Source of the DNA: Actinomycetes bacterium
GTDB taxonomy: Bacteria; Actinomycetota; Aquicultoria; UBA3085; Oleimmundimicrobiaceae
DNA: 60,668 nucleotides
Assembly (NCBI GenBank): GCA_030614255.1
Contig: JAUWKI010000006.1
Location: forward strand, 1 to 60,668
Direction: 5' to 3'
In this document: piece after piece, positions 1 to 7,787 of the stretch
Numbering within the stretch: position 1 is the stretch's first letter
Layout of the letters: every line of letters starts with the position of its first letter
Position numbers and translations under genes: made by a program
Notes under the pieces: model-generated
Database searches by the model: none
Told to the model about the DNA's origin: nothing
Seen by the model: only the letters and a program-made list of their open reading frames with translations

Positions 1-94
1 AGAAGACAAGCCCACTGTGTTTATAGGTGTCAGTATCATATTGTTTGGATATCAAGAGAAAGAAGACTTAGGACAAGCGAAGCTTGAAATGTAG
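1..94 (+). pseudogene. Remnant of IS200/IS605 TnpA transposase
   Basis: Two pieces of a Y1 (HUH) transposase appear in different frames. Bases 1-48 read RRQAHCVYRCQYHIVW, the typical start of IS200-type TnpA. It lines up with the TnpA start at the right edge of the window (AH-x-VY-x-x-QYH). From about base 50 the next frame reads YQEKEDLGQAKLEM and stops with TAG at 92-94, which looks like the usual TnpA C-terminus. The central part, including the HUH motif and catalytic Tyr, is missing and the two ends are out of frame. I infer an internally deleted, inactive copy. The window starts inside it, so the left boundary is unknown. Confidence 0.6.
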
Positions 95-135
95 GAAACC
101 ACGGACGTAAGTCCGTGGTAGTTCATTATTTTTGG
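95..135 (+). mobile_element. Putative right-end hairpin of the IS200/IS605 remnant
   Basis: Immediately after the TnpA stop lies a perfect 9-bp stem, bases 98-106 pairing with 111-119 around a GTAA loop, followed by TAGTTCATTATTTTT. A subterminal hairpin just beyond the transposase gene is how IS200/IS605 right ends are built. The T-rich tail means it may also act as a transcription terminator ahead of the hydrogenase operon. The exact cleavage site cannot be fixed from one copy. Confidence 0.5.
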
Positions 136-172
136 ACTAATTGTCTAATGACAAGCAGCATGGATAAACGAT

Positions 173-224
173 ACACTTTTTAAAACATCAGTTTAAGGCG
201 TAAGTTTATTTGTATAAAAAGTGT
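173..224. promoter_or_regulatory. 10-bp inverted repeat upstream of hydrogenase operon
   Basis: The arms ACACTTTTTA (173-182) and TAAAAAGTGT (215-224) are perfect inverted repeats 32 bases apart, in the 250-base leader before the hydrogenase genes. No clear -35/-10 pair was found nearby. The repeat could be an operator or a long-range RNA stem; the sequence alone does not decide. Confidence 0.3.
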
Positions 225-345
225 GTAAATTATTTCTCAAAAAGAGGGAGGTGATAAGAACTAGTAAGATAGTTTTTGGGAAAGATTGTTATTATTTGAT
301 CTTAAATTTCAAGAAGATTTAAAAATTAAGGAGGTGTTAGTTGTA

Positions 346-1446
346 GTGAGGGAAATTTTAAAAGGAATAAGCCGTAGGGATTTCATTAAACATTCAGCAA
401 GTATGGCTGCTCTACTTGGGCTCTCCGAGCTTTATGTCCCTCAGATAGCGGCTGCTTTAGAGAACGCTGCGAAGAAACCGGCAGTTCTTTGGTTAAATGG
501 TTCTGGCTGCACGGGCTGCACGGTTTCATTAATTAACTCCGAACATCCCACACCCGCTGAGATTGTCTTAGGTATCTTATCTATCCGTTATATGGAAACA
601 GTGATGGCTGCTTCCGGTCATGTTGCGGAAAAACAGTTTGAGGATACCGTTCACGAGGGTGGCTATGTCTTTGTTATGGAAGGAGCCATTCCTACCGCTG
701 AGAATGGAGCGTACTGCATGATTGGCGGAAAGTCTGTGATGGAAATCGCCAAAGAAGCTGCCGCAAACTCTGTATACAACGTAGCGGTTGGTAGCTGTGC
801 ATGTTATGGAGGCATTCCCGCGGGAGATCCAAATCCCACGGGATGCAAGGGTTTAAAAGATGTTGTCGGTGGCACGGTGGTAAATATTCCGGGTTGTCCG
901 GCTCATCCGGATTGGATGGTAGGGACCATAACTCACATCCTCTTATTTGGCGAGGTGCCTGAGCTAGATGAGCACGGTCGTCCCAAGATGTTCTTTGGTA
1001 AAGTGATTCACGAAAATTGTCAGCGTCGCACTGGTTACGAGCTCGGTCACTGGGTAAAGAATTTCGGCGAAGAGGAGACGGAGATGGATTACTGCATGGG
1101 TGGAAAGGGCTGTCGAGGCCCAGTTACTCACGCCGATTGTCCAAGTCGCCTCTGGAATAGCGGAACGAACTACTGCATAGCCGCAAGCGCTCCCTGCGCC
1201 GGTTGTGTGGAGCCCGATTTTCCTGATTTTAAAGATGCTGACGGAAAAATAATCTCGCTCTATGCGCCCATCCCGGAGGTTGCGAAGTATAAAGAAGCTC
1301 TTGAAGCAGAAGTAGAGCACAAAGAAGGTATGGGTGCAGGAACAGCCGCTGCTCTCGGTGCGGTCGTTGGAGCCGCCGCTGGTGTTGCGGGAGGATATGC
1401 AATTAGCGGCAAAACAAAATCAGAAGAGAAGGAGGGTGAGAAGTAA
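346..1446 (+). CDS. [NiFeSe]-type uptake hydrogenase, small subunit
   Basis: This electron-transfer subunit carries the three Fe-S clusters that take electrons from the Ni site. The GTG start at 346 is chosen because AAGGAGGTG lies 9 bases upstream and it gives a clean Tat signal with SRRDFIK at residues 9-15. The proximal cluster motif GCTGC is at 55-58, with further cluster Cys in GSCACYGG, NIPGCP and the C-terminal half. At residue 277 a Cys (NYCIAA) replaces the Pro that standard [NiFe] enzymes have beside the medial [3Fe-4S] cluster, predicting three [4Fe-4S] clusters as in NiFeSe enzymes. A Gly/Ala-rich membrane helix at about 329-354 should anchor the mature protein on the outer membrane face. 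The large subunit gene starts on the base after the stop. Confidence 0.93.
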   Translation: MREILKGISRRDFIKHSASMAALLGLSELYVPQIAAALENAAKKPAVLWLNGSGCTGCTVSLINSEHPTPAEIVLGILSIRYMETVMAASGHVAEKQFEDTVHEGGYVFVMEGAIPTAENGAYCMIGGKSVMEIAKEAAANSVYNVAVGSCACYGGIPAGDPNPTGCKGLKDVVGGTVVNIPGCPAHPDWMVGTITHILLFGEVPELDEHGRPKMFFGKVIHENCQRRTGYELGHWVKNFGEEETEMDYCMGGKGCRGPVTHADCPSRLWNSGTNYCIAASAPCAGCVEPDFPDFKDADGKIISLYAPIPEVAKYKEALEAEVEHKEGMGAGTAAALGAVVGAAAGVAGGYAISGKTKSEEKEGEK

Positions 1447-3033
1447 ATGGGAGAAAGAATCACAGTTGATCCGGTTACCAGGATTGAAGGTCACCTGGCA
1501 ATCGAAGTTGAAGTTGAAAACGGTGTCGTAAAGGACGCTTGGAGCAAAGGAACCCTCTTCAGAGGAATCGAGCTCATCCTCCAAGGTAGAGATCCCAGAG
1601 ATGCCGCCATAATCACCCAAAGGATTTGCGGCGTATGTCCCGCTGAGCACATGCTCGCTTCTGTTCAGAACTTAGACAGCGCTTTCGGAGCCGAGGTTCC
1701 CAACAACGGAAGAATCATTAGAAACTTAGTTGCGGGAGCGAACTTCGTTCAATCTGCTATTTTGCACTTTTATCATCTGGCGGCCTTGGATTACTTAGAC
1801 ATAATGGCCGTGGCGAATTATGCTGGAAATGATGAGTATCTTCTCGAGGTAAAGAGAAAAATCGTAGGGCTTGTACAAGCCGGCGATACCGCTCCCCTTA
1901 CTCCCCGATATGAGCCGGACGAGTTTTGCGTAAGCGACCCGAATATCGTCACCGCGGCGGTTGGGCATTATCTGCAGGGGCTTGAGACGAGGAAGAGGAC
2001 TCAGGAGATGTTAGCTATCTTCGGAGGGAAGATGCCTCACCACGCAACCTATGTGCCCGGTGGAGTCACGGTGCAGGTTACCGCCGACAGGATATCGAGG
2101 TTCAAAGGATATTTAGATGAGATAACCGAGTGGGTAAGAAGGATTTACCTAAATGACGTTCTAACCCTTGGCACCGGTCCGCTGAAACCTTTGCATGACT
2201 TGAAGGTCGGCTTCGGTACCGGTAACTTTATCTCCTACGGAATGTTTGACCTCGGTGAGTCTGGCGACTATAACAACAGGTACTTAAGGTCCGGGCACAT
2301 TGCCGGTGGAGAATTGAAGCACATCCCGTTCGATCCCGAGAAGATAAGAGAAAATGTCAAGTATTCGAAATATACCGATGAGTGCACAGATAGGCATCCT
2401 TCTGAAGGAAAAACTATTCTTGATATCAACAAAGAAGGCGCTTACTCGTTCATCAAGGCGCCGAGATACGATGGGCGTTCCTCTGAGGCAGGCGCTTTGG
2501 CTAGGATGCTCGTTACTACCGCGGAAGGGAAAGACCCGGGGGTTACGTTGGCTGATGGGTCTAAGAAGACGTTGGCTCAAATCATTACCCCAATCGGGGT
2601 TCATCCGTCGGCGGTTGCTCGTCATGCGGCCAGGGCCTACGAATGCCTGCTGGTTTGCGAGGGTATGCAACAGTGGCTGCTTGAGCTTAAGCCAGGTGAG
2701 CTGGTATGTAATGACATAGCTGTTCCAAAGAGTGGAAAGGGCGCCGGTTTAGTTGAAGCTCACCGCGGAGCGTTGGGGCACTGGATTGAGATAGAGGACG
2801 GTAAAATCAAGAATTACCAGTGCGTCCCCGGTACTATTTGGAATGCTAACCCAAGAGATGATAACGAAGTTCGCGGTCCAATAGAGGAAGCGCTCGTTGG
2901 AACTCCTGTTCCAGACCCGCACAACCCAATCAATTTAGTAAGGGTCGTGCGGTCTTTTGACCCGTGAATTGGTTGCGCGGTGCACGTTGTGCATCCAGAG
3001 ACCAATGAAATCCTTAAGTTCAAGGTAACCTAA
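1447..3033 (+). CDS. [NiFeSe] hydrogenase large subunit with in-frame TGA (selenocysteine 507)
   Basis: This is the catalytic H2-oxidising subunit. The N-terminal Ni ligand motif RICGVCPAEH (Cys61, Cys64) is intact. A conventional reading frame ends at 2967 with ...RSFDP-TGA, exactly where the family motif DPCxxCxxH needs its first Cys. The same frame continues without interruption for 22 codons, IGCAVH then VVHPETNEILKFKVT, and stops with TAA at 3031-3033. This gives Sec507, Cys510 and His513, followed by a 15-residue tail of the size normally removed by the maturation protease after His. A hairpin of the expected geometry follows the TGA. I infer selenocysteine insertion; the sel genes are not in this window. 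Standard gene calling would truncate the protein and remove half its Ni ligands. Confidence 0.93.
2965..3006 (+). promoter_or_regulatory. SECIS-like element downstream of UGA in the hydrogenase gene
   Basis: TGA at 2965-2967 is followed directly by a two-part hairpin. The lower stem is ATTGGT (2968-2973) with ACCAAT (3001-3006), 6 bp. The upper stem is 2979-2985 with 2989-2995, 7 bp including one G-U pair, capped by the loop GTT. The loop begins 19 bases after the TGA and its first base is G, both within what is known for bacterial SECIS elements bound by SelB. The fold was made by eye, not by an energy program. Confidence 0.8.
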
Positions 3034-3036
3034 TTA

Positions 3037-3555
3037 ATGTTTGCCGAAGATATTAGGGATAGCGACTCCCAAAAGAAGATAGTTGTTCTCGGGGTAGGAA
3101 ATGTCCTACTCCGGGATGAGGGAGTTGGGATTTATGTCGTAAATGAACTAGCAAAAGAGATTTTGCCAGAAAACGTGGAAGTGGTCGACGGAGGATTGGT
3201 GGGACGCGATTTTCTGCCCCTTTTAGAAAGGGCCGATAAGCTCATCATAGTCAATATCTTAAAGAGGGACGATAAGCCAGGGGCGTGTTTAAAACCGGAT
3301 TTAAGCGAGGTTGAGAGGGCGCTCAAGGTTGAAGATACCTCGATAGATCAGCTGGCTCTCTTTAGCGCCCTAGACGATGTTAAAGTAAGGGGAAACTGTC
3401 CTGAAATTGTTGTGATAAGCGTTGTTCCCAAGGAAGTAGACGTCGGAATGGAATTAAGTAGAGAGCTTGAAGAAGCTATTCCCGCCATAATAGAGAGGAT
3501 AAGAGAAGAGTTCGATCACGGGTCAAATATGGGAGATTTCCAAAGAAAGGAGTGA
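3037..3555 (+). CDS. Hydrogenase maturation protease, operon-linked, with altered metal ligands
   Basis: HyaD/HybD/HycI-family endopeptidase (172 aa), expected to trim the C-terminal tail of the large subunit after nickel insertion. The N-terminal motif GVGNVLLRDEGVG (residues 19-31) is intact, including the Glu that binds Ni. Compared with the paralogue at 5484, two other metal-binding positions differ: the Asp of VVDA is Asn73 (IVNI), and the His of SLHE is Asp104 (SIDQ). Its position between the hydrogenase genes argues that it serves this enzyme, perhaps adapted to the Sec-containing site, or that it has become non-catalytic and the paralogue does the cutting. The gene begins 3 bases after the large subunit stop. 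Confidence 0.88.
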   Translation: MFAEDIRDSDSQKKIVVLGVGNVLLRDEGVGIYVVNELAKEILPENVEVVDGGLVGRDFLPLLERADKLIIVNILKRDDKPGACLKPDLSEVERALKVEDTSIDQLALFSALDDVKVRGNCPEIVVISVVPKEVDVGMELSRELEEAIPAIIERIREEFDHGSNMGDFQRKE

Positions 3556-3564
3556 GGATACAAA

Positions 3565-4401
3565 GTGAAGATAACTCGAAAGAGTTTTCTAAAAGCAGCT
3601 GGTTTGGGTCTTGCCTCCACAACAGGTGTCGTTACCGGTCTGGGCGAGCTAACGAAGGCTTTTGCCGAATCGAAGGGAAAGCACGCCTGTCTGGTTGAGC
3701 CCGGTCTTTGTGCGGGTTGTCTATCTTGCGCTATTGCTTGCAAGAAGACGAACGAAAATCCGGGTACATATGACTATTCTCCCGATTTGGGGGGAGATAC
3801 TTTCACCACGGTAAAGTTTAAAAACCTTGGAACCGAAGACGAGCCCAACTGGCTAAAGACCAAAGTGCAGTGTTTCCACTGTGCCGAGGCAAGTTGCATT
3901 GATGTTTGTGCCGCCGGGGCCATAAAACGAGAAGGAGATATCGTAAAGATAGATAAGGATATCTGCATAGGCTGCAAAAACTGTCACTATGCCTGTCCTT
4001 TTGGGGTGCCGAGGTTCGACCCCGAATTGGGGATAATGAAAAAGTGTCACTTCTGCAGTCACAGGGTGCCTGAGGGCTTACCTCCTGCTTGTGCGGAGAT
4101 ATGTCCGACCGACGCAGTCTTTTACGGAACCAAGGAAGAGGTTCTAAGGAGGGCTGAAGAAAGAATGGCAATTGTAGGAGGCAAGGCAAGAATTTACGGA
4201 AAAGATATTTTGGGTGGAACCGCCTGGATCTACCTTTTGGAAGATGAGCCCGAAGTCTATGGTTTCCCCAACGAGCCCAAATTCTCCTCAGCCTCCATGC
4301 CCGCAAAGTGGTTAACTGCTTTGATTGCCGCCGGAGGTCTTACCATCGTTCCCTACTGGTTGATTGCAAAGGAAGCTAAGGAAAAAGGAGGTGGCAAGTG
4401 A
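3565..4401 (+). CDS. HybA-like four-cluster ferredoxin subunit of hydrogenase
   Basis: Periplasmic-side iron-sulfur protein (278 aa) that passes electrons from the small subunit to the membrane subunit. The start is GTG with AAAGGAG upstream. The N-terminus looks like a Tat signal but reads TRKSFLK, with Arg-Lys instead of the Arg-Arg pair. Four Cys groups follow: C49-C52-C55-C59; CFHC with ASCIDVC; CIGCKNCHYAC; and CHFC with ACAEIC, in line with four [4Fe-4S] clusters of the HybA/DmsB/NrfC family. A hydrophobic C-terminal helix at about 250-270 resembles the HybA membrane anchor. Its stop overlaps the start of the next gene by one base. Confidence 0.9.
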   Translation: MKITRKSFLKAAGLGLASTTGVVTGLGELTKAFAESKGKHACLVEPGLCAGCLSCAIACKKTNENPGTYDYSPDLGGDTFTTVKFKNLGTEDEPNWLKTKVQCFHCAEASCIDVCAAGAIKREGDIVKIDKDICIGCKNCHYACPFGVPRFDPELGIMKKCHFCSHRVPEGLPPACAEICPTDAVFYGTKEEVLRRAEERMAIVGGKARIYGKDILGGTAWIYLLEDEPEVYGFPNEPKFSSASMPAKWLTALIAAGGLTIVPYWLIAKEAKEKGGGK

Positions 4402-5312
4402 TGGAAGGAACGCACTATTGGCACCATCTTTTGGCGGTCTATCTCTTCTTGGGAGGTTTGGCCGGCGCCTGCTTCTACACAGGGGCGCTGTTTGAACTCT
4501 TTGGCGGAAGCCGCATGAAGAGGGTTGCTAAGATAGGTTCATTTTGTGTTTTGCCAATTATTATAGTAAGTCTTATTATTCTAGTTTTAGATTTGGCAAG
4601 ACCCTTGTATTTCTGGCATTTCATCATCACAATTGAACCGACATCTCTTATGAGTCATGGAACCTGGTTACTTACCCTATTTTCGATAGTGGGCGGGGTA
4701 ATCGTTCCGGCCTTCTTCCTCTCTGAGGAGGAGAAGACAAAAAATTTACCGGTAATAAAGAACTTGGCGGGAAAAGATAACATCCGAAAGATCTTCTCGG
4801 TAATTGGTGTTATCTTAGGGTTTTTGGTCGCTGGATATACGGGAGTTCTTTTAGCGGTTACAACTGTTCCCTTGTGGTCGACGGTAAACTGGCTGCCCGT
4901 GGTCTTTTTGGCTTCGGCTTCATCCACCGGTCTTGCCCTGATCCTTCTCATCCTTTCTCTTTCCAAGAAGAAGGATGAGCTCTCCATGGGATTGCTTGAG
5001 AAGGCGGACTCGATAGTTATCGTCATCGAGATATTAGCTTTTGCTATTCTTCTCATAACATTAAACGCTGCAGGTGGAAGGGCGGCTGAAGCTGCCTCTG
5101 TTCTTTTAAGTGGAGCTTATGCTATCCCCTTCTGGATAGGCATAGTTGCAATTGGTCTTGTCATTCCTCTGACAATAGAGTTAAAAGGATTGACATCTAA
5201 AGAGGCTCATGGGAAGGGAACGGGTATGGCTGCCATCGCTTCCATCTTGGTGCTTCTTGGAGGATTCATGGTCAGATGGGTCTTTCTCTATGGAGGCCAG
5301 GTTGTGAGGTAG
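4401..5312 (+). CDS. HybB/NrfD-like integral membrane subunit
   Basis: Polytopic membrane protein (303 aa, about 8-9 hydrophobic segments) of the polysulfide reductase NrfD/HybB family. These subunits exchange electrons with the quinone pool and may couple this to proton movement. The start of the sequence, HYWHHLLAVYLFLGGLAGAC, is typical of the family. ATG at 4401 is preferred to the overlapping GTG at 4398 because AAGGAGG lies at better spacing. It overlaps the ferredoxin gene by one base, so the two are probably translationally coupled. It is the last gene before a strong terminator and completes a small-large-protease-HybA-HybB set, placing the enzyme with respiratory uptake hydrogenases rather than H2-evolving ones. 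Confidence 0.9.
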   Translation: MEGTHYWHHLLAVYLFLGGLAGACFYTGALFELFGGSRMKRVAKIGSFCVLPIIIVSLIILVLDLARPLYFWHFIITIEPTSLMSHGTWLLTLFSIVGGVIVPAFFLSEEEKTKNLPVIKNLAGKDNIRKIFSVIGVILGFLVAGYTGVLLAVTTVPLWSTVNWLPVVFLASASSTGLALILLILSLSKKKDELSMGLLEKADSIVIVIEILAFAILLITLNAAGGRAAEAASVLLSGAYAIPFWIGIVAIGLVIPLTIELKGLTSKEAHGKGTGMAAIASILVLLGGFMVRWVFLYGGQVVR

Positions 5313-5335
5313 TTTAGTTGTAGTTAGATTTTATC

Positions 5336-5370
5336 ATATATAGGCCCCCCACTTCGGGGGGTCTATATAT
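5336..5370 (+). terminator. Rho-independent terminator of the hydrogenase operon
   Basis: A 15-bp stem, 5336-5350 pairing with 5356-5370 with one G-U pair and six consecutive C-G pairs at the top, closes a five-base loop ACTTC. The tail TTGGTTATTTTT follows. It lies 23 bases after the HybB-like gene and separates the structural genes from the second protease and hypAB. Confidence 0.88.
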
Positions 5371-5483
5371 TTGGTTATTTTTAATTTTAAACTCAATCAT
5401 CTCTTAAAAATTTTTTTAAATTATATTAAAATGGTAACATCATGTAATATTATCTAAAAATTAAATACAACGAAAGGTTAATT

Positions 5484-5963
5484 TTGACGAAAAAAAAGAT
5501 AGTTATTTTGGGTGTCGGAAACATTCTTCTTAGAGATGAAGGTATTGGTGTAAGGGTTATCCAAGAGATGGAGAAGATGGATTTACCAAATGACATCGAG
5601 CTAATTGATGGGGGCACAGCTGGTTTTGATTTGCTTTATCCCGTTCAAGAAGCAGATAAACTGATTGTTGTCGATGCTATTGAAGCCGATTCTGAGCCGG
5701 GTGATATATTTAAATTTACTCCGCGAGATGTAAAACTTAAGTCAAAGGAAAAAGTCTCCCTTCATGAAATTGAAATTTTGGAAGTCTTAAAAATGGCCGA
5801 GCATCTTGGAAAATGCCCGGAGACGGTGATTTTTGGGATACAGCCGAAGGAGATAAATTTGGGTTTGGAACTAACCTCTGAGTTGCAAGAGAAAATTCCA
5901 AGGATAATAGAGTTAGTTTTGGAAGAGATTGAAAAGCTTAAAAGCAACGTAGCAGATGACTGA
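5484..5963 (+). CDS. Hydrogenase maturation protease, second copy, canonical ligands
   Basis: HyaD/HybD-family endopeptidase (159 aa) starting with TTG after GAAAGG. It keeps all three expected Ni-binding residues: Glu19 in GVGNILLRDEG, Asp64 in VVDA, and His94 in SLHE. It is clearly a paralogue of the protease at 3037; both share the frame IVxLGVGNxLLRDEGxG and the C-terminal PKExxxGxEL. It stands apart from the structural operon, after a terminator and just before hypA and hypB. It could process this large subunit or that of another [NiFe] hydrogenase elsewhere in the genome. Confidence 0.9.
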   Translation: MTKKKIVILGVGNILLRDEGIGVRVIQEMEKMDLPNDIELIDGGTAGFDLLYPVQEADKLIVVDAIEADSEPGDIFKFTPRDVKLKSKEKVSLHEIEILEVLKMAEHLGKCPETVIFGIQPKEINLGLELTSELQEKIPRIIELVLEEIEKLKSNVADD

Positions 5964-5965
5964 TG

Positions 5966-5988
5966 CCTGGCCCGCCGCTGGCGGGGCT
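5966..5988. repeat. GC-rich palindrome between protease and hypA
   Basis: CCCGCC (5971-5976) pairs with GGCGGG (5980-5985) around GCT, in an otherwise AT-leaning neighbourhood. The same CCCGCCGCTGGC core occurs at about 28690-28705, so it belongs to a dispersed palindromic family. There is no T-run, so it is unlikely to be a terminator. Confidence 0.5.
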
Positions 5989-6023
5989 TATAGGGTAGCT
6001 AGAGACTGGGGGGTTATTTAAAC

Positions 6024-6359
6024 GTGCATGAAATGGCGATAACTGAAAGTATTTTGTCTATAGTTCTTGCTGAAGCAGAAAAAAGGGATGCAACGAGAGT
6101 AAAGACGGTAAAAATCGAGGTGGGGGAGCTTACAAACATAGTTGGGGACTGTGTTCAATTTTATTTCGAATTAATGAGCAAAGACACTCTCGCTAGTGGT
6201 GCTGAAGTGGAAATAGAGGAAGTGCCGCTTCAGGCTCGTTGTCCCAGTTGCGGGAGTGTTAAAAAGATAGAAAATCTTGATTTTCTTTGTGAGTGTGGCG
6301 GGGTCATGAAGATAATTGCGGGCAAAGAATTGGCAATTTCGGCTATCGAAATTGAGTAA
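6024..6359 (+). CDS. hypA: Hydrogenase nickel incorporation protein HypA
   Basis: HypA (111 aa) delivers nickel to the hydrogenase large subunit together with HypB. The GTG start gives MHEMAITESIL, with the N-terminal His2-Glu3 nickel site. The zinc domain near the C-terminus has CPSC and then CECGG, so the second pair is CxC rather than the common CxxC; this is a modest variant. hypB follows 17 bases later, as in most hyp operons. hypC, D, E and F, needed for the Fe(CN)2CO group, are absent from the window and must lie elsewhere if the enzyme is made. Confidence 0.93.
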   Translation: MHEMAITESILSIVLAEAEKRDATRVKTVKIEVGELTNIVGDCVQFYFELMSKDTLASGAEVEIEEVPLQARCPSCGSVKKIENLDFLCECGGVMKIIAGKELAISAIEIE

Positions 6360-6376
6360 AGGGAGATTGAAAGCAA

Positions 6377-7039
6377 ATGGAGATTAAGCTTCAGCAAAAT
6401 ATTTTAGCGGCCAACGATAAAATCGCTGTCGATTTGGCGAAGATTTTTAAAGATAAGGGCATCTATGTAATAAACTTAATGGCTTCTCCCGGGGCCGGGA
6501 AGACGAGCTTTATTCTGCATACTATTGAGGCTTTAAAAAATAAGTTAAGTGTTGCTGTAATTGAAGGAGATATTGCTTCTAAGGTGGATGCTGAGAAGGT
6601 TCGTGAGCATGGTGTTTCGACAATTCAGATAAACACAGGCGGGGCTTGTCACCTTGATGCAAATATGATTCGCGGTGCTTTAAATTTCCTCAATTTGGAC
6701 GAAACGGACTTAATCATCATCGAAAATGTTGGAAATCTAGTTTGCCCCGTGGAATTTGATTTAGGTGAAACTGTTAAGGTAGTTATATTAAGTGTTCCGG
6801 AAGGAGACGACAAGCCACTTAAGTACCCTCGCATATTTGCGGATTCTCAGGTTCTTATCGTGAATAAAATGGATTTATTGGATTATACTGACTTTAATGT
6901 AGATGGGCTTAAGAGAACCGTAAATAATTTGAATCCAGGTATTAATATCTTTGAGATTTCCTGTAAATCTGCTGACGGAATCGATAACTGGATATCATGG
7001 TTGAAAGATAAGACCGACAAGTTTCTCAAACTTAAGTAA
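6377..7039 (+). CDS. hypB: Hydrogenase nickel incorporation GTPase HypB
   Basis: GTPase (220 aa) that drives nickel transfer into the hydrogenase. The P-loop SPGAGKT is at residues 37-43, the metal-binding CHLDANM starts at Cys91-His92, and the NKMD guanine-specificity motif is present. It lacks the His-rich N-terminal nickel store found in some HypB proteins and starts directly with the GTPase core, which is a common short form. It sits directly after hypA on the same strand. Confidence 0.94.
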   Translation: MEIKLQQNILAANDKIAVDLAKIFKDKGIYVINLMASPGAGKTSFILHTIEALKNKLSVAVIEGDIASKVDAEKVREHGVSTIQINTGGACHLDANMIRGALNFLNLDETDLIIIENVGNLVCPVEFDLGETVKVVILSVPEGDDKPLKYPRIFADSQVLIVNKMDLLDYTDFNVDGLKRTVNNLNPGINIFEISCKSADGIDNWISWLKDKTDKFLKLK

Positions 7040-7202
7040 AGTAGAACTACTCATCTATTCTCGATTTTTCCATCCACATCAATAAATTTGTGAAATTTTT
7101 TATCTTTTAGAAGGAGTTTATGAATAAAAAGCAAAAAACTATATATGTATATATAATTAATTAGAGGTATATGTCCTTAGTGTAAGAAAGGTTTTGGGGC
7201 AA

Positions 7203-7679
7203 GTGAGATTTGTTAAGTTTAACAAAAAGACTTGCTATGCGATTAAAATAATGGTTGATTTAGCTAGTCAGCCCGATAGGGCACTTGTCTCATCGCAAAA
7301 AATTGCAGAAAGACGCAAAATCCCTAAGAGGTTTATGGCTCAAATTACTTCGTGTTTAGCCAAAGAGGGTTTTTTATCGAGTACTAGGGGTTCAAAGGGC
7401 GGGATTGTAATATCGTGTGATCCTGCAGAGGTATGTATCGCAGACTTTGTAGAAAAACTTGAGAGTCCTTTGGTGCTCAATCCCTGTGTTCTTGGAAGAG
7501 AAAAATGCGAGGTGAAGAAAGGTTGTTTTATCGAAGGAATTAAATGCCCTATTCGAAGTGCTTGGGTGAGGGCACAGAGAGAGATGTTGAGTGCTCTTGA
7601 AAGCACCACTTTGGAAGATTTGGTCAATTTAGAAAGAGAAACCGCTTTAGAATACCAGGATGTTCTTTTAAAAAAATGA
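7203..7679 (+). CDS. Rrf2-family Fe-S transcription regulator
   Basis: Winged-helix regulator (about 158 aa) of the Rrf2/IscR/NsrR family. The N-terminal half shows the usual Rrf2 helix-turn-helix region (CYAIKIMVDLA, then KIPKRFMAQI). A Cys-rich loop CVLGREKCEVKKGC, followed by another Cys, is suited to hold an Fe-S cluster, so it probably senses redox state, oxygen, NO or Fe-S supply. The GTG at 7203 is preferred to the TTG at 7194 because that TTG is too close to AAAGG; either is possible. Standing just downstream of hypAB, it could control hydrogenase genes, but no operator could be matched. Confidence 0.85.
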   Translation: MRFVKFNKKTCYAIKIMVDLASQPDRALVSSQKIAERRKIPKRFMAQITSCLAKEGFLSSTRGSKGGIVISCDPAEVCIADFVEKLESPLVLNPCVLGREKCEVKKGCFIEGIKCPIRSAWVRAQREMLSALESTTLEDLVNLERETALEYQDVLLKK

Positions 7680-7787
7680 AATAGCCTTAGCAAATGAAGT
7701 TACTTTAGGTATCTCGCTTTTAAAAATTATAAATGACCTTAAATTTTTTTGACTAAAAGAAAGCTTTTGGTGCCGAAGTAAAATTTT

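Noticed and set aside
7120-7164. Fourteen-codon open frame with an AGAAGGAG site between hypB and the Rrf2 gene, as a leader peptide.
   Set aside because: The ribosome site is only 3-4 bases from the ATG, the sequence is simple AT-rich, and there is no attenuator hairpin.
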